From assembly GCA_900544515.1 (NCBI GenBank), contig UQVI01000102.1, forward strand, positions 1-6,486: DNA of 6,486 nt. Direction: 5' to 3'. This document shows positions 1 through 6,450 of the stretch, piece after piece; the stretch's first letter is position 1, and each line of letters starts with the position of its first letter. Source of the DNA: an uncultured Oscillospiraceae bacterium. GTDB lineage: Bacteria > Bacillota > Clostridia > Oscillospirales > Acutalibacteraceae. Position numbers and translations under genes: made by a program. The notes under the pieces were generated by a model, which saw nothing but the letters and a program-made list of their open reading frames with translations, had not been told where the DNA came from and did no database searches.

Positions 1-33
1 TCTCGTGGGCTCGGAGATGTGTATAAGAGACAG
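1..33. other. Nextera/Tn5 sequencing adapter (contamination)
   Basis: The first 33 bases match the Illumina Nextera read-2 transposase adapter, ending at positions 15-33 with the 19-base Tn5 mosaic end AGATGTGTATAAGAGACAG. This is a library construct and not part of the genome. It marks an untrimmed read or contig end, and it cuts through the last codons of atpC. The junction with genomic DNA lies at about base 33/34. Nothing biological, such as a transposon insertion, should be read from it. Confidence 0.97.
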
Positions 34-407
34 GCACGGGCAAGGTTTGCCTGCGAATGAAAATATTCAAGCTGAGACTGTTGATTACGCATTTCCTCCT
101 CAGCTCTTTCCTTCGCCTCCTGTGCACGGCGCTCATCAATTTCCTCCGGCAATTCAGCGGAAATACACACAAGAGTTGCCGTATTATTCAGGAACTCAAG
201 AAAACCGTTTCCCACAAATGCATTGATCGCATTACCATTCGCATCTATGATTTTCATTTCACCTGTTTCAATCGGCACTACACAATCCTCATGATGAGCC
301 AAAAATCCCTCAAGACCCATATCCGCGTGAGGTACGACCAACGACCTTGCTTCAGCATCAAAGAAAATTTTATTTGATGCGACAATCTTCAGTTTAAAGG
401 TATTCAT
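34..407 (-). CDS. atpC: F1Fo ATP synthase epsilon subunit, 3' end truncated
   Basis: Epsilon belongs to the central stalk of F1. It joins gamma to the c-ring, and in many bacteria its C-terminal helices inhibit ATP hydrolysis. Reading leftwards from the ATG at 407-405 gives 124 whole codons before the adapter. The protein starts MNTFKLKIVASNKIFF and has the N-terminal beta-sandwich pattern (about residues 1-85: a GLEGFLAHHEDC segment in place of the usual G..GIL..H, then NGFLEFLNNTATLV). A C-terminal helical hairpin follows, with the family signature EIDERRAQEAKERAEEE at about 88-104. Family members usually have 130-140 residues, so only about 10-15 C-terminal residues and the stop are lost. 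The loss is due to the contig end and is not a pseudogene signal. The gene begins 14 bases after the atpD stop with only a weak ribosome site (GGTGAT), so translation is probably coupled to atpD. Identity is secure from sequence and operon position. Confidence 0.93.
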
Positions 408-421
408 ACAATCACCATATC

Positions 422-1810
422 TTACTTAGACATTTCTGCTGCTTTCTTAAGAACATCATCAATTGTTCCGGTATTGAAGAATGCCATTTCAGGCACATCA
501 TCAACCTCACCGTCAACAATTGCTTTAAAGCCCTTAACAGATTCTTTAACAGGAACATAAACACCCTGAAGCCCTGTAAATGCCTCAGCAACATGGAACG
601 GCTGTGAAAGGAATTTTTCAATTTTTCTTGCACGGTAAACGGTCAGTTTATCCTCATCAGAAAGTTCCTCCATACCAAGAATGGCAATAATATCCTGCAA
701 TTCTTTATACTTCTGCAGGTAAGCCTGAACCTTGCGAGCAACTTCATAATGTTCCTGACCCACAACATCTGCTTCAAGAATTCTCGAATTTGATTCAAGC
801 GGATCAACAGCAGGATAAATACCTTTTTCAACAATCTTTCTTGAAAGAACAGTAGTTGCATCAAGGTGTGCAAAAGTGGTTGCAGGGGCAGGGTCAGTCA
901 GATCATCCGCAGGCACATATACTGCCTGAACAGATGTGATTGAGCCATTCTTTGTGGATGCAATACGTTCCTGCAATTCACCGACATCAGTTGCCAGTGT
1001 AGGCTGATATCCAACGGCAGACGGCATTCTGCCCAGAAGTGCAGATACCTCAGAGCCTGCCTGAACAAAACGGAAAATATTATCGATAAACAAAAGTACA
1101 TCCTGATGATCAACATCACGGAAATACTCCGCCATTGTAAGTCCTGTTTCAGCCACACGCATACGTGCTCCTGGAGGCTCATTCATCTGACCGAAAACAA
1201 GTGCCGTCTTTTCAAGTACGCCTGACTCGCCCATTTCATTCCATAAATCGTTACCCTCACGACTACGTTCTCCGACACCGGTGAATATTGAATATCCGCC
1301 ATGCTGGGTGGCAACATTTGTAATAAGCTCCTGAATAAGAACTGTTTTACCAACACCGGCACCGCCAAAAAGACCGATTTTACCGCCCTTCTGATACGGA
1401 GTCAGAAGATCGATAACCTTAATTCCTGTTTCAAGAATTTCAACCTCAGATGCCTGATCCTCAAAGGAAGGAGCAGCCCTGTGAATTGCCCAGTGCTCCT
1501 CATTATCAAGCTTTTCTTTACCGTCAATGGTTTCACCAACAACATTGAAAAGTCTGCCCAATGTTTTATTCCCCACAGGAACTTTAATTGCATCACCAGT
1601 AGCAATAACCTCCATATCCTTGCAAAGACCTTCAGATGCTGCAAGCATAATACAACGTACACTGTTACTGCCAATATGCTGGCTTACTTCCATTACAAGA
1701 CGCTTACCGTCAACCGTAACCTCAAGAGCGTCCTTAATCTTAGGTAATTCATTATCAAACTCAACATCCACAACAGGACCCATTACCTGTATGATTCTAC
1801 CTGTATTCAT
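422..1810 (-). CDS. atpD: F1Fo ATP synthase beta subunit (catalytic)
   Basis: Beta carries the three catalytic sites that make ATP from ADP and phosphate on the cytoplasmic F1 head. The 462-residue protein has the normal family length. The N-terminal beta-barrel opens with GRIIQVMGPVVDVEF. The nucleotide-binding domain has Walker A GGAGVGKT (149-156), the catalytic glutamate in GERSREGNDL (Glu181) and Walker B LLFIDN (239-244). The C-terminal helical domain has EELSDED (381-387), the local version of the DELSEED lever that pushes on gamma. The ATG at 1810-1808 is preceded by a strong AGGAGGTG ribosome site with 8-base spacing, which fixes the start. That site overlaps the atpG stop codon, a sign of tight coupling. 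All key residues are intact, so it should be active. No oddities seen. Confidence 0.99.
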   Translation of the reverse strand: MNTGRIIQVMGPVVDVEFDNELPKIKDALEVTVDGKRLVMEVSQHIGSNSVRCIMLAASEGLCKDMEVIATGDAIKVPVGNKTLGRLFNVVGETIDGKEKLDNEEHWAIHRAAPSFEDQASEVEILETGIKVIDLLTPYQKGGKIGLFGGAGVGKTVLIQELITNVATQHGGYSIFTGVGERSREGNDLWNEMGESGVLEKTALVFGQMNEPPGARMRVAETGLTMAEYFRDVDHQDVLLFIDNIFRFVQAGSEVSALLGRMPSAVGYQPTLATDVGELQERIASTKNGSITSVQAVYVPADDLTDPAPATTFAHLDATTVLSRKIVEKGIYPAVDPLESNSRILEADVVGQEHYEVARKVQAYLQKYKELQDIIAILGMEELSDEDKLTVYRARKIEKFLSQPFHVAEAFTGLQGVYVPVKESVKGFKAIVDGEVDDVPEMAFFNTGTIDDVLKKAAEMSK

Positions 1811-1818
1811 TTAAAGGA

Positions 1819-1826
1819 CACCTCCT
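1819..1826 (-). promoter_or_regulatory. Strong ribosome binding site of atpD, overlapping the atpG stop
   Basis: On the minus strand AGGAGGTG lies 8 bases before the atpD ATG. The TAG stop of atpG (1827-1825) shares bases with it, reading TAGGAGG. This is the best-matched and best-spaced ribosome site in the operon. That fits the need for three beta copies per enzyme, and it allows ribosomes ending atpG to restart on atpD. Confidence 0.85.
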
Positions 1827-2709
1827 ACTCTGCTTTGTTTTTCTGTGCCTTTGAGCCGGCTATAACCTCAGTTATTTCCTGTGTAATAGCGGCCTGCCTT
1901 GCACGATTATATTCAATACCAAGATTTTTCAGCATATCCTTTGCTGCATCGGTAGCTGTCTGCATTGCCATCATGCGTGCATTATGCTCCGAGCAATAGG
2001 ATTCAACAAGTGCACCAAACACATAGCCTGCCACATAATTCGGAACAATGTGACTGAACACCGCATCAATATCCGGCTCAAATGAGCACTGCTGATAATT
2101 ATTTTCCTTACCGTTCACAAGCTTCTTTCGTTTCAGTGGTAATAACTGCTGAATTTCTGCGTTAAAGGTAACGGAATTAATCATCCTTGTATAGACAATA
2201 TAAACCTCGTCCAGCTCACCCTTTTTAAACAAATCAACAACCTTTTCACTGATAGCCCTTGCTCTGTTCATATTCGGATTCTGTGCAGTATACTGAAATC
2301 CGGTATCAATAGGAATATTCTTTTTTTCAAAATATCTTCGGCCGACCTGACCAACAACAAAAAGCATATTTTTATTATCGGACAAGGCCTCTTTCTCTGC
2401 AATCTTTATAACATTGTGGTTATATGCACCTGCCATACCCTTGTCGGCAGTAACAACGATATAACCCTGCTTGCGTTCTTTGGCAGGAATGGATTCACGC
2501 TTGTCAAAAAATGCATTACCTGTATCAGGTGAAAGCTCAAGAATTTTTGCAAGCGACTCCTGAATTGCATAGAAATAAGGCTCCGTATTCTTCAGGTCAC
2601 GCCTTGCCTTCTGAAGCTTCGATGAGGATATCATACACATTGCATTCGTGATTTTCATTGTATCCTTAATCGACTTCATTCTGGCTTGTATTTCACGTGA
2701 ATTAGCCAT
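1825..2709 (-). CDS. atpG: F1Fo ATP synthase gamma subunit (rotor shaft)
   Basis: Gamma is the rotating shaft that passes through the alpha-beta head and links it to epsilon and the c-ring. The 294-residue protein is of normal length. The N-terminal coiled-coil helix carries the family pattern at residues 5-32 (REIQARMKSIKDTMKITNAM, then SSSKL). The Rossmann-like middle contains TADKGMAGAYN at 87-97, a variant of the usual SDRGLCGGFN. The C-terminal helix ends with the highly conserved EYNRARQAAITQEITEVIAG (266-285), followed by a short lysine-rich tail. The start ATG at 2709-2707 has AAGAAGG 6 bases upstream. The gene begins 26 bases after the delta-alpha fusion gene and ends inside the atpD ribosome site. 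Variation at MCMISSSKL (usually MEMVAASKL) and ATDAAKDM (usually ATDNA) is mild. Function is confident. Confidence 0.98.
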   Translation of the reverse strand: MANSREIQARMKSIKDTMKITNAMCMISSSKLQKARRDLKNTEPYFYAIQESLAKILELSPDTGNAFFDKRESIPAKERKQGYIVVTADKGMAGAYNHNVIKIAEKEALSDNKNMLFVVGQVGRRYFEKKNIPIDTGFQYTAQNPNMNRARAISEKVVDLFKKGELDEVYIVYTRMINSVTFNAEIQQLLPLKRKKLVNGKENNYQQCSFEPDIDAVFSHIVPNYVAGYVFGALVESYCSEHNARMMAMQTATDAAKDMLKNLGIEYNRARQAAITQEITEVIAGSKAQKNKAE

Positions 2710-2735
2710 TATTTACCTTCTTAATATTAGGCAGA

Positions 2736-4751
2736 TTATTTTTCAGCAGAATTGAATTCATCTGCCGCAGTTAAAATCTGCTCTCTGATATCATCATCAA
2801 GCTGCTTATCTCTTTCAATCGTGCTGCTTATCTGAGGATAATTGGAATTTACGTATTCAAGCAAATCCATCTGATGTGCTTTTATTTCGTTTATCGGTAC
2901 GTCAACAAATTTTCTGCCGGTTGCACAAACAAGAGTAACCACCATATCCGAAAGGGATAAAGGTTTACCAAGAGGCTGCTTAAGTAATTCCATAAGTCCT
3001 TTACCGTAAACAAGTCCTGCTTTTGTTTCCTCATCCAGATCTGATGAAAACTGTGTAAACACTTCCATTTCTCTATACTGTGCCAGGTCAATACGAAGTG
3101 AGCCTGCTGCCTTTTTCATTGCCTTTGTCTGTGCAGCACCGCCTACACGGGATACGGAAAGACCAACATTTACAGCAGGACGCATACCACTGAAGAACAA
3201 ATCACTTTCAAGGAAAATCTGTCCATCAGTAATTGAGATAACATTTGTCGGAATATATGCCGAAACGTCACCTGCCTGTGTTTCAATGATAGGAAGTGCG
3301 GTAATTGAACCTCCGCCAAGCTCATCATTGAGCTTGCTTGAACGCTCAAGCAAACGTGAGTGAAGATAAAATACATCACCCGGATATGCCTCACGTCCCG
3401 GACTTCTTTCAAGCAGCAGGGACAGTGCACGGTATGCCACTGCGTGCTTACTCAAATCATCATATACAATAAGGCAATCCTTGCCCTGATACATAAAATG
3501 CTCAGCAAGTGCTGTTGCTGCATAAGGTGAAATATACTGCAGGGATGCAGGGTCGGAAGCAGTGGAACAAACAACAATGGTGTACTCCATTGCACCTGCT
3601 TTTTTAAGAGTGCTTACAAGCTTAGCAACGCTTGACGCTTTCTGTCCGATTGCATTATATATACAGATAACATCCTTGCCCTTCTGGTTGATAATCGTAT
3701 CAAGAGCAATTGATGTTTTACCTGTCTGTCTGTCACCGATAATAAGTTCTCTCTGTCCTCTGCCTATAGGGAACATTGAGTCGATAGAAAGGATACCCGT
3801 TGCCATAGGCGTATCAACGCTCTTACGGTCAACGATAGACGGAGCACTCTGCTCCACAGGGCGGTAATCCTCAGCTTTAATATCACCCTTGCCGTCAATC
3901 GGCTCACCGAGTGAATTTACAATTCTTCCTATAAAAGCACTGCCTACAGGAACACCTGCTTTTTTATGTGTGCGCTTTACTCTCGTGCCCTGATGTATTC
4001 CCACATCACTGCCAAACAGGATAATGCCAATCTGATGCTTTTTGATATCCTGAACCATACCTTTTACGCCGTTTTCAAAAACGACGATTTCGCCGTACAT
4101 AGCATGGTCAAGTCCGTGAATGGTAGCAATGCTGTCACCGATTCTGACAACAGTACCGATTTCCTCACCGTCGATACGCTGCTCAAAATCTTTTACATCA
4201 CGTCTTAATGTAGCGATAACAGACTCATTATCAACACTGCTTTCGCGAGCCGTTTTCATAACCTGCTCTTTAATATTCTTCAGCTTTGTTTTCAGGCTGA
4301 AATCATATTCTTTACTGTCAACACTGATAATGAATCCGCCGATAAGGCTTTCATCCTTAGCAATATTAATATTTGCATCTCCTGATTTACATTCCTTGCA
4401 AACAAAACTCTTAATTCCCTCAAGCTGCTTTTCGTCAGGAGGTGTAACGCAGTAAACCGTTGCATTGGCAATATTGTTTTTTTTGTCCAGTTCCTTGATA
4501 AAAGCATCAACAATTTCTTCCAGACTGTTTACCTTACACTCCGAAGCCAAGCCGCTTATAAATTCCCTTACAGACGGCGAGAATAACTCGTCAATAACTG
4601 CTTTTTTCTCCGCAGTGCTGACATTGGGATTATCAAGTATTTCAGCAAGCTCAGACGAAGAGGCTATAATCCTGAGTGCCTCCTCAAGACTTGATACACT
4701 GACCTGTGATTTCTGCAGTGAATCAAGATAATTATCAATATTCTGAATCAT
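2736..4751 (-). CDS. atpHA: F1Fo ATP synthase delta-alpha fusion protein
   Basis: One uninterrupted 671-residue frame holds two subunits that are normally separate. Residues 1-165 are delta (peripheral-stalk cap, OSCP-like): a helical N-terminal domain with NPNVSTAEKKAVIDELF at 41-57, then the C-terminal domain with the delta signature SLIGGFIISVDSKEYDFS at 135-152. About 13 linker residues follow. From about 179 the rest is alpha: IGTVVRIGDSIATIHGL (198-214), Walker A GDRQTGKT (339-346), Walker B LIVYDD (427-432), and the arginine finger in SVSRVGG (Arg535) that reaches into the beta active site. Alpha binds nucleotide without catalysis. Delta ties the F1 crown to the b stalk. The ATG at 4751-4749 overlaps the atpF stop (ATGA) and an in-frame TGA lies just upstream, so the start cannot be moved out. 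The ribosome site is weak, so translation probably depends on coupling to atpF. The atpH-atpA order is standard; the missing stop is not. Met165 could start a separate 507-residue alpha. Delta helix 1 is shorter than usual. Confidence 0.96.
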   Translation of the reverse strand: MIQNIDNYLDSLQKSQVSVSSLEEALRIIASSSELAEILDNPNVSTAEKKAVIDELFSPSVREFISGLASECKVNSLEEIVDAFIKELDKKNNIANATVYCVTPPDEKQLEGIKSFVCKECKSGDANINIAKDESLIGGFIISVDSKEYDFSLKTKLKNIKEQVMKTARESSVDNESVIATLRRDVKDFEQRIDGEEIGTVVRIGDSIATIHGLDHAMYGEIVVFENGVKGMVQDIKKHQIGIILFGSDVGIHQGTRVKRTHKKAGVPVGSAFIGRIVNSLGEPIDGKGDIKAEDYRPVEQSAPSIVDRKSVDTPMATGILSIDSMFPIGRGQRELIIGDRQTGKTSIALDTIINQKGKDVICIYNAIGQKASSVAKLVSTLKKAGAMEYTIVVCSTASDPASLQYISPYAATALAEHFMYQGKDCLIVYDDLSKHAVAYRALSLLLERSPGREAYPGDVFYLHSRLLERSSKLNDELGGGSITALPIIETQAGDVSAYIPTNVISITDGQIFLESDLFFSGMRPAVNVGLSVSRVGGAAQTKAMKKAAGSLRIDLAQYREMEVFTQFSSDLDEETKAGLVYGKGLMELLKQPLGKPLSLSDMVVTLVCATGRKFVDVPINEIKAHQMDLLEYVNSNYPQISSTIERDKQLDDDIREQILTAADEFNSAEK
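4257..4271 (-). promoter_or_regulatory. Possible internal translation start for free alpha subunit
   Basis: At the delta-alpha junction the codon for Met165 (ATG, 4259-4257) follows AAAGAG (4271-4266), one mismatch from AAGGAG, at 6-base spacing. Starting here would give a 507-residue protein, MKTARESSVDNE and onward, which is the length of an ordinary alpha subunit. It lies exactly where an atpA start would be expected. This is inference from position and a weak ribosome site. The motif could be chance, because lysine and glutamate codons naturally produce such purine runs. Confidence 0.35.
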
Positions 4752-5233
4752 GATTCATCACTGCTTTCATTTAAAAATTTATCATACAAATCGCTGTCAA
4801 GCTCAGGAGAAGCACTTTCGCCAATCACCTTCTCCGCGGTTTCCATAGCAAGTGCCGCAAGCTCTTCTTTAACAGCACGTCTTGCCTTTAAGGTTTCAAA
4901 CTCGGCAGCAGCTCTGGCATCTGACTTAATTCTGTCAGCATCACCTTGAGCACGGTCAATAATTTTGTTATATTCTTTCTTGGCATCCGCTCTTGCGTCA
5001 ACAAGAATCTGCTTCTTTTCCTGCTCAACATCTTCAAGCTCGCTCTGATACTGAGCCTTGAGCTCATCAGCCTGCTTTTGTGCATCGTCTGCATCTTTAA
5101 ATTGTTTATCAATCAATTCTTTTCTTTTATCAAGTGTTTTCTTAATCGGCTTAAAAAGAAATACCTTCATAAGTACAAAAAAGATAATCAGATTAATAAA
5201 AGTCCAAAGAATGTTCCAGTCAAACTTTAACAT
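4748..5233 (-). CDS. atpF: F1Fo ATP synthase b subunit (peripheral stalk)
   Basis: Subunit b anchors the stator: an N-terminal membrane helix followed by a long coiled coil that reaches up to delta and stops the head turning with the rotor. The 161-residue protein has one membrane helix at about residues 8-28 (WTFINLIIFFVLMKVFLFKPI). A long charged helix rich in K, E, D, A and Q follows (about 30-140), with the conserved KPIKKTLDKRKELID neck. Length matches the family. Only one b gene is present, so a b homodimer is expected and not the b/b' pair of photosynthetic bacteria. The ATG at 5233-5231 has GAAAGG about 11 bases upstream. Its TGA stop overlaps the ATG of the fusion gene by one shared ATGA, linking synthesis of b to that of its partner delta. 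The C-terminal tail is acidic and serine-rich (ESSDES). Confidence 0.97.
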   Translation of the reverse strand: MLKFDWNILWTFINLIIFFVLMKVFLFKPIKKTLDKRKELIDKQFKDADDAQKQADELKAQYQSELEDVEQEKKQILVDARADAKKEYNKIIDRAQGDADRIKSDARAAAEFETLKARRAVKEELAALAMETAEKVIGESASPELDSDLYDKFLNESSDES

Positions 5234-5269
5234 TAACTGTTTTTCCTTTCATAAAAGAAATTTTTGTTT

Positions 5270-5497
5270 TTATTTAACCAAGAAAATAATAAGAATACAA
5301 CCGATAAGACCATAAATGGCGGTTGCCTCAGAAAGGGCAGCACCAAGAATAAGTGTTGTACGAATCTGACCTGCTGCTTCAGGCTGACGTGCGATAGCCT
5401 CAACTGCTTTACCTGTAGCAATACCAATACCGATACCTGCACCGAGACCGCATAAAAGTGCAATAGCTGCACCGATTGCAATAATTGAACCTGTCAT
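5270..5497 (-). CDS. atpE: F1Fo ATP synthase c subunit (rotor ring)
   Basis: Subunit c forms the membrane ring whose carboxylates carry ions past subunit a and so turn the rotor. The 75-residue hairpin has helix 1 with the packing motif GLGAGIGIGIATG (17-29), the polar loop ARQPEA (36-41) that meets gamma and epsilon, and helix 2 with the ion-binding Glu57 in LSEATAIYGL. Compared with the sodium-type ring of Ilyobacter tartaricus, the equivalents of Gln32 and Ser66 are Ile24 and Ala58, while Thr59 and Tyr62 are kept. Proton coupling is therefore more likely (inference). The ATG at 5497-5495 has AAGGAG 10 bases upstream, a good match that suits a subunit needed in about ten copies. The gene sits 39 bases after atpB and 36 before atpF. 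The C-terminus is short, ending in FLVK. Confidence 0.97.
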   Translation of the reverse strand: MTGSIIAIGAAIALLCGLGAGIGIGIATGKAVEAIARQPEAAGQIRTTLILGAALSEATAIYGLIGCILIIFLVK

Positions 5498-5536
5498 AAT
5501 AACATTTCTCCTTAAAATCTTTTATAATAATATCTA

Positions 5537-6304
5537 TCAAGCACTAATTTTCTTAGTCTTTGATTTTTTCAGTTTTTTTATCTTTTTAGCCTTTGACGTT
5601 ACCTCGTTTTCCGTTGCCTCCTGAAGATAAAGACCTGTCAGGAACACGAAGATATACGCCTGTAAAAGACCGTCGAATATATCAAAATACAAGCTTAAAG
5701 CCACCGGAATCACGATTGGAACAACCGCCTTTACCAGCTCCATAATTGTAAATGCTGCAATTACATTACCGAAAAGTCGCATACAAAGCGAAAGTGGTTT
5801 TGTAAACAGCTCCAGAATATTTATAGGAGTGATTATCCATATAGGCTTGGCAAATGCTTTTATTCGTCCTGCAAAGCCTTTGGATTTAAAGCCTGCATAC
5901 TCGACCAGCACAATGCTTGTTATCGCCATTGCAGCAGTAACCTGCATACTTTTTGTAGGCGGCTTAAGTCCGAACAATCCTATTATATTTGAAGTACCGA
6001 TAAATAAAGCCATGCTCATCAGCCAAGGAATAAATTCCTCCGCCTTTTCTCCGACAATTCCTTTGAAAAACTGTACCGATTTCTCATAGCACATTTCAAG
6101 AAAGGCCTGACGCTTTGAAATCTCACCGGTCACCTTGAATTTTCTGGTAAGAATTATTGCAAGTATTGTGAGCACTGCAATAATGATCCACGATACAACG
6201 GTTGTTTCATCAAAGCCGATTTTGACATCACCTATATTAAAGCTGAAAATCTCTTCTATTTCAAGCTGTTCACTCAGTTCCTTCTGCAAGTCAAGCTTCA
6301 TCAT
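5537..6304 (-). CDS. atpB: F1Fo ATP synthase a subunit (ion channel)
   Basis: Subunit a is the static membrane channel that feeds protons to and from the c-ring. It has several membrane segments and the essential arginine in LCMRLFGN (Arg176 counted from the ATG at 6304), followed by the last helix LLQAYIFVFLTGLYLQEA. At the position of E. coli Glu219 there is Phe185, and at that of His245 there is Asp208, so the channel's acid/histidine pair is altered. A lysine-rich tail (about residues 237-255, KAKKIKKLKKSKTKK) extends past the last helix into the cytoplasm and looks longer and more basic than usual. The start is uncertain. The frame is open to a GTG at 6328 (263 residues), but that codon lies inside the GGGAGGTG ribosome site and so is unlikely. 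The ATG at 6304 (255 residues) or the next codon is favoured. It is the first structural gene after the operon promoter. Confidence 0.95.
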   Translation of the reverse strand: MMKLDLQKELSEQLEIEEIFSFNIGDVKIGFDETTVVSWIIIAVLTILAIILTRKFKVTGEISKRQAFLEMCYEKSVQFFKGIVGEKAEEFIPWLMSMALFIGTSNIIGLFGLKPPTKSMQVTAAMAITSIVLVEYAGFKSKGFAGRIKAFAKPIWIITPINILELFTKPLSLCMRLFGNVIAAFTIMELVKAVVPIVIPVALSLYFDIFDGLLQAYIFVFLTGLYLQEATENEVTSKAKKIKKLKKSKTKKISA

Positions 6305-6324
6305 TATAGGACCAAACGTTGCAT
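6304..6324 (-). other. Possible six-codon leader reading frame coupled to atpB
   Basis: The only ATG placed just after the strong ribosome site (3 bases from GGGAGG) opens a six-codon frame, MQRLVL, ending in TAA at 6306-6304. The TAA shares its last A with the ATG proposed for atpB (TAATG). Ribosomes could therefore load at the strong site, read six codons and restart on atpB. This is seen in the sequence, but its use is inference. A chance arrangement cannot be excluded. Confidence 0.3.
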
Positions 6325-6326
6325 TC

Positions 6327-6333
6327 ACCTCCC
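6327..6333 (-). promoter_or_regulatory. Ribosome binding site upstream of atpB
   Basis: GGGAGGT on the minus strand is the only strong ribosome site between the operon promoter and atpB. It overlaps the GTG at 6328, lies 3 bases before an out-of-frame ATG (6324) and is about 23 bases before the in-frame ATG (6304). It therefore decides against the GTG start without fixing the real one. Confidence 0.7.
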
Positions 6334-6350
6334 AATCTCAAATTATGGAT

Positions 6351-6379
6351 ATTATACTACATTATGCTAATTTTTTCAA
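6351..6379 (-). promoter_or_regulatory. Sigma-70/SigA-type promoter of the atp operon
   Basis: On the minus strand a TTGAAA -35 box (6379-6374) is followed after exactly 17 bases by a perfect TATAAT -10 box (6356-6351). Transcription should start near 6344, giving a leader of only about 20 bases before the ribosome site and first ATG. It is the only good promoter seen ahead of atpB, so the operon probably starts with atpB and has no atpI in front. Strength is expected to be high, as for housekeeping ATP synthase operons. Confidence 0.85.
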
Positions 6380-6397
6380 GATAAATTAAATATTTTT

Positions 6398-6421
6398 TAT
6401 ACATACGGTTGTGAATGTATA
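6398..6421. repeat. Inverted repeat between divergent promoters (possible operator)
   Basis: TATACAT and its exact reverse complement ATGTATA are separated by 10 bases. The repeat ends 19 bases upstream of the -35 box of the atp promoter and about 30 bases from the -35 box of the outward promoter. Symmetric sites of this size often bind dimeric regulators. The region is very AT-rich, so chance is possible. No T-run follows that would make it a terminator. Confidence 0.4.
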
Positions 6422-6450
6422 TTACCAGTAGTAATAAATTATAAATTAAT

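Noticed and set aside
15..33. Tn5 end suggesting a transposon insertion in atpC
   Set aside because: Exact match to the engineered mosaic end joined to an Illumina adapter at the extreme contig end. No transposase or target duplication is seen.
5..226. A 73-codon plus-strand frame that starts in the first bases
   Set aside because: It begins inside the sequencing adapter (peptide SEMCIRDR is the adapter's known translation) and then runs antisense through atpC.
57..377. A 106-codon plus-strand frame
   Set aside because: It is antisense to atpC, has no family resemblance or suitable ribosome site, and the minus-strand frame is a clear epsilon subunit.
1301..1747. A 148-codon plus-strand frame within atpD
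   Set aside because: It lies antisense to a conserved catalytic gene and its translation has no recognisable domain. It is a shadow of the codon use of atpD.
2736..4751. Fusion explained by a single frameshift error
   Set aside because: Delta and alpha parts both read cleanly in one frame up to and through the junction, so one indel would not create it. A misread stop codon remains possible and is left for read mapping.
6420..6436. Second inverted repeat, TATTAC-N5-GTAATA
   Set aside because: Six-base AT-rich arms in an AT-rich gap, overlapping the better repeat at 6398-6421. Too weak to support a separate feature.
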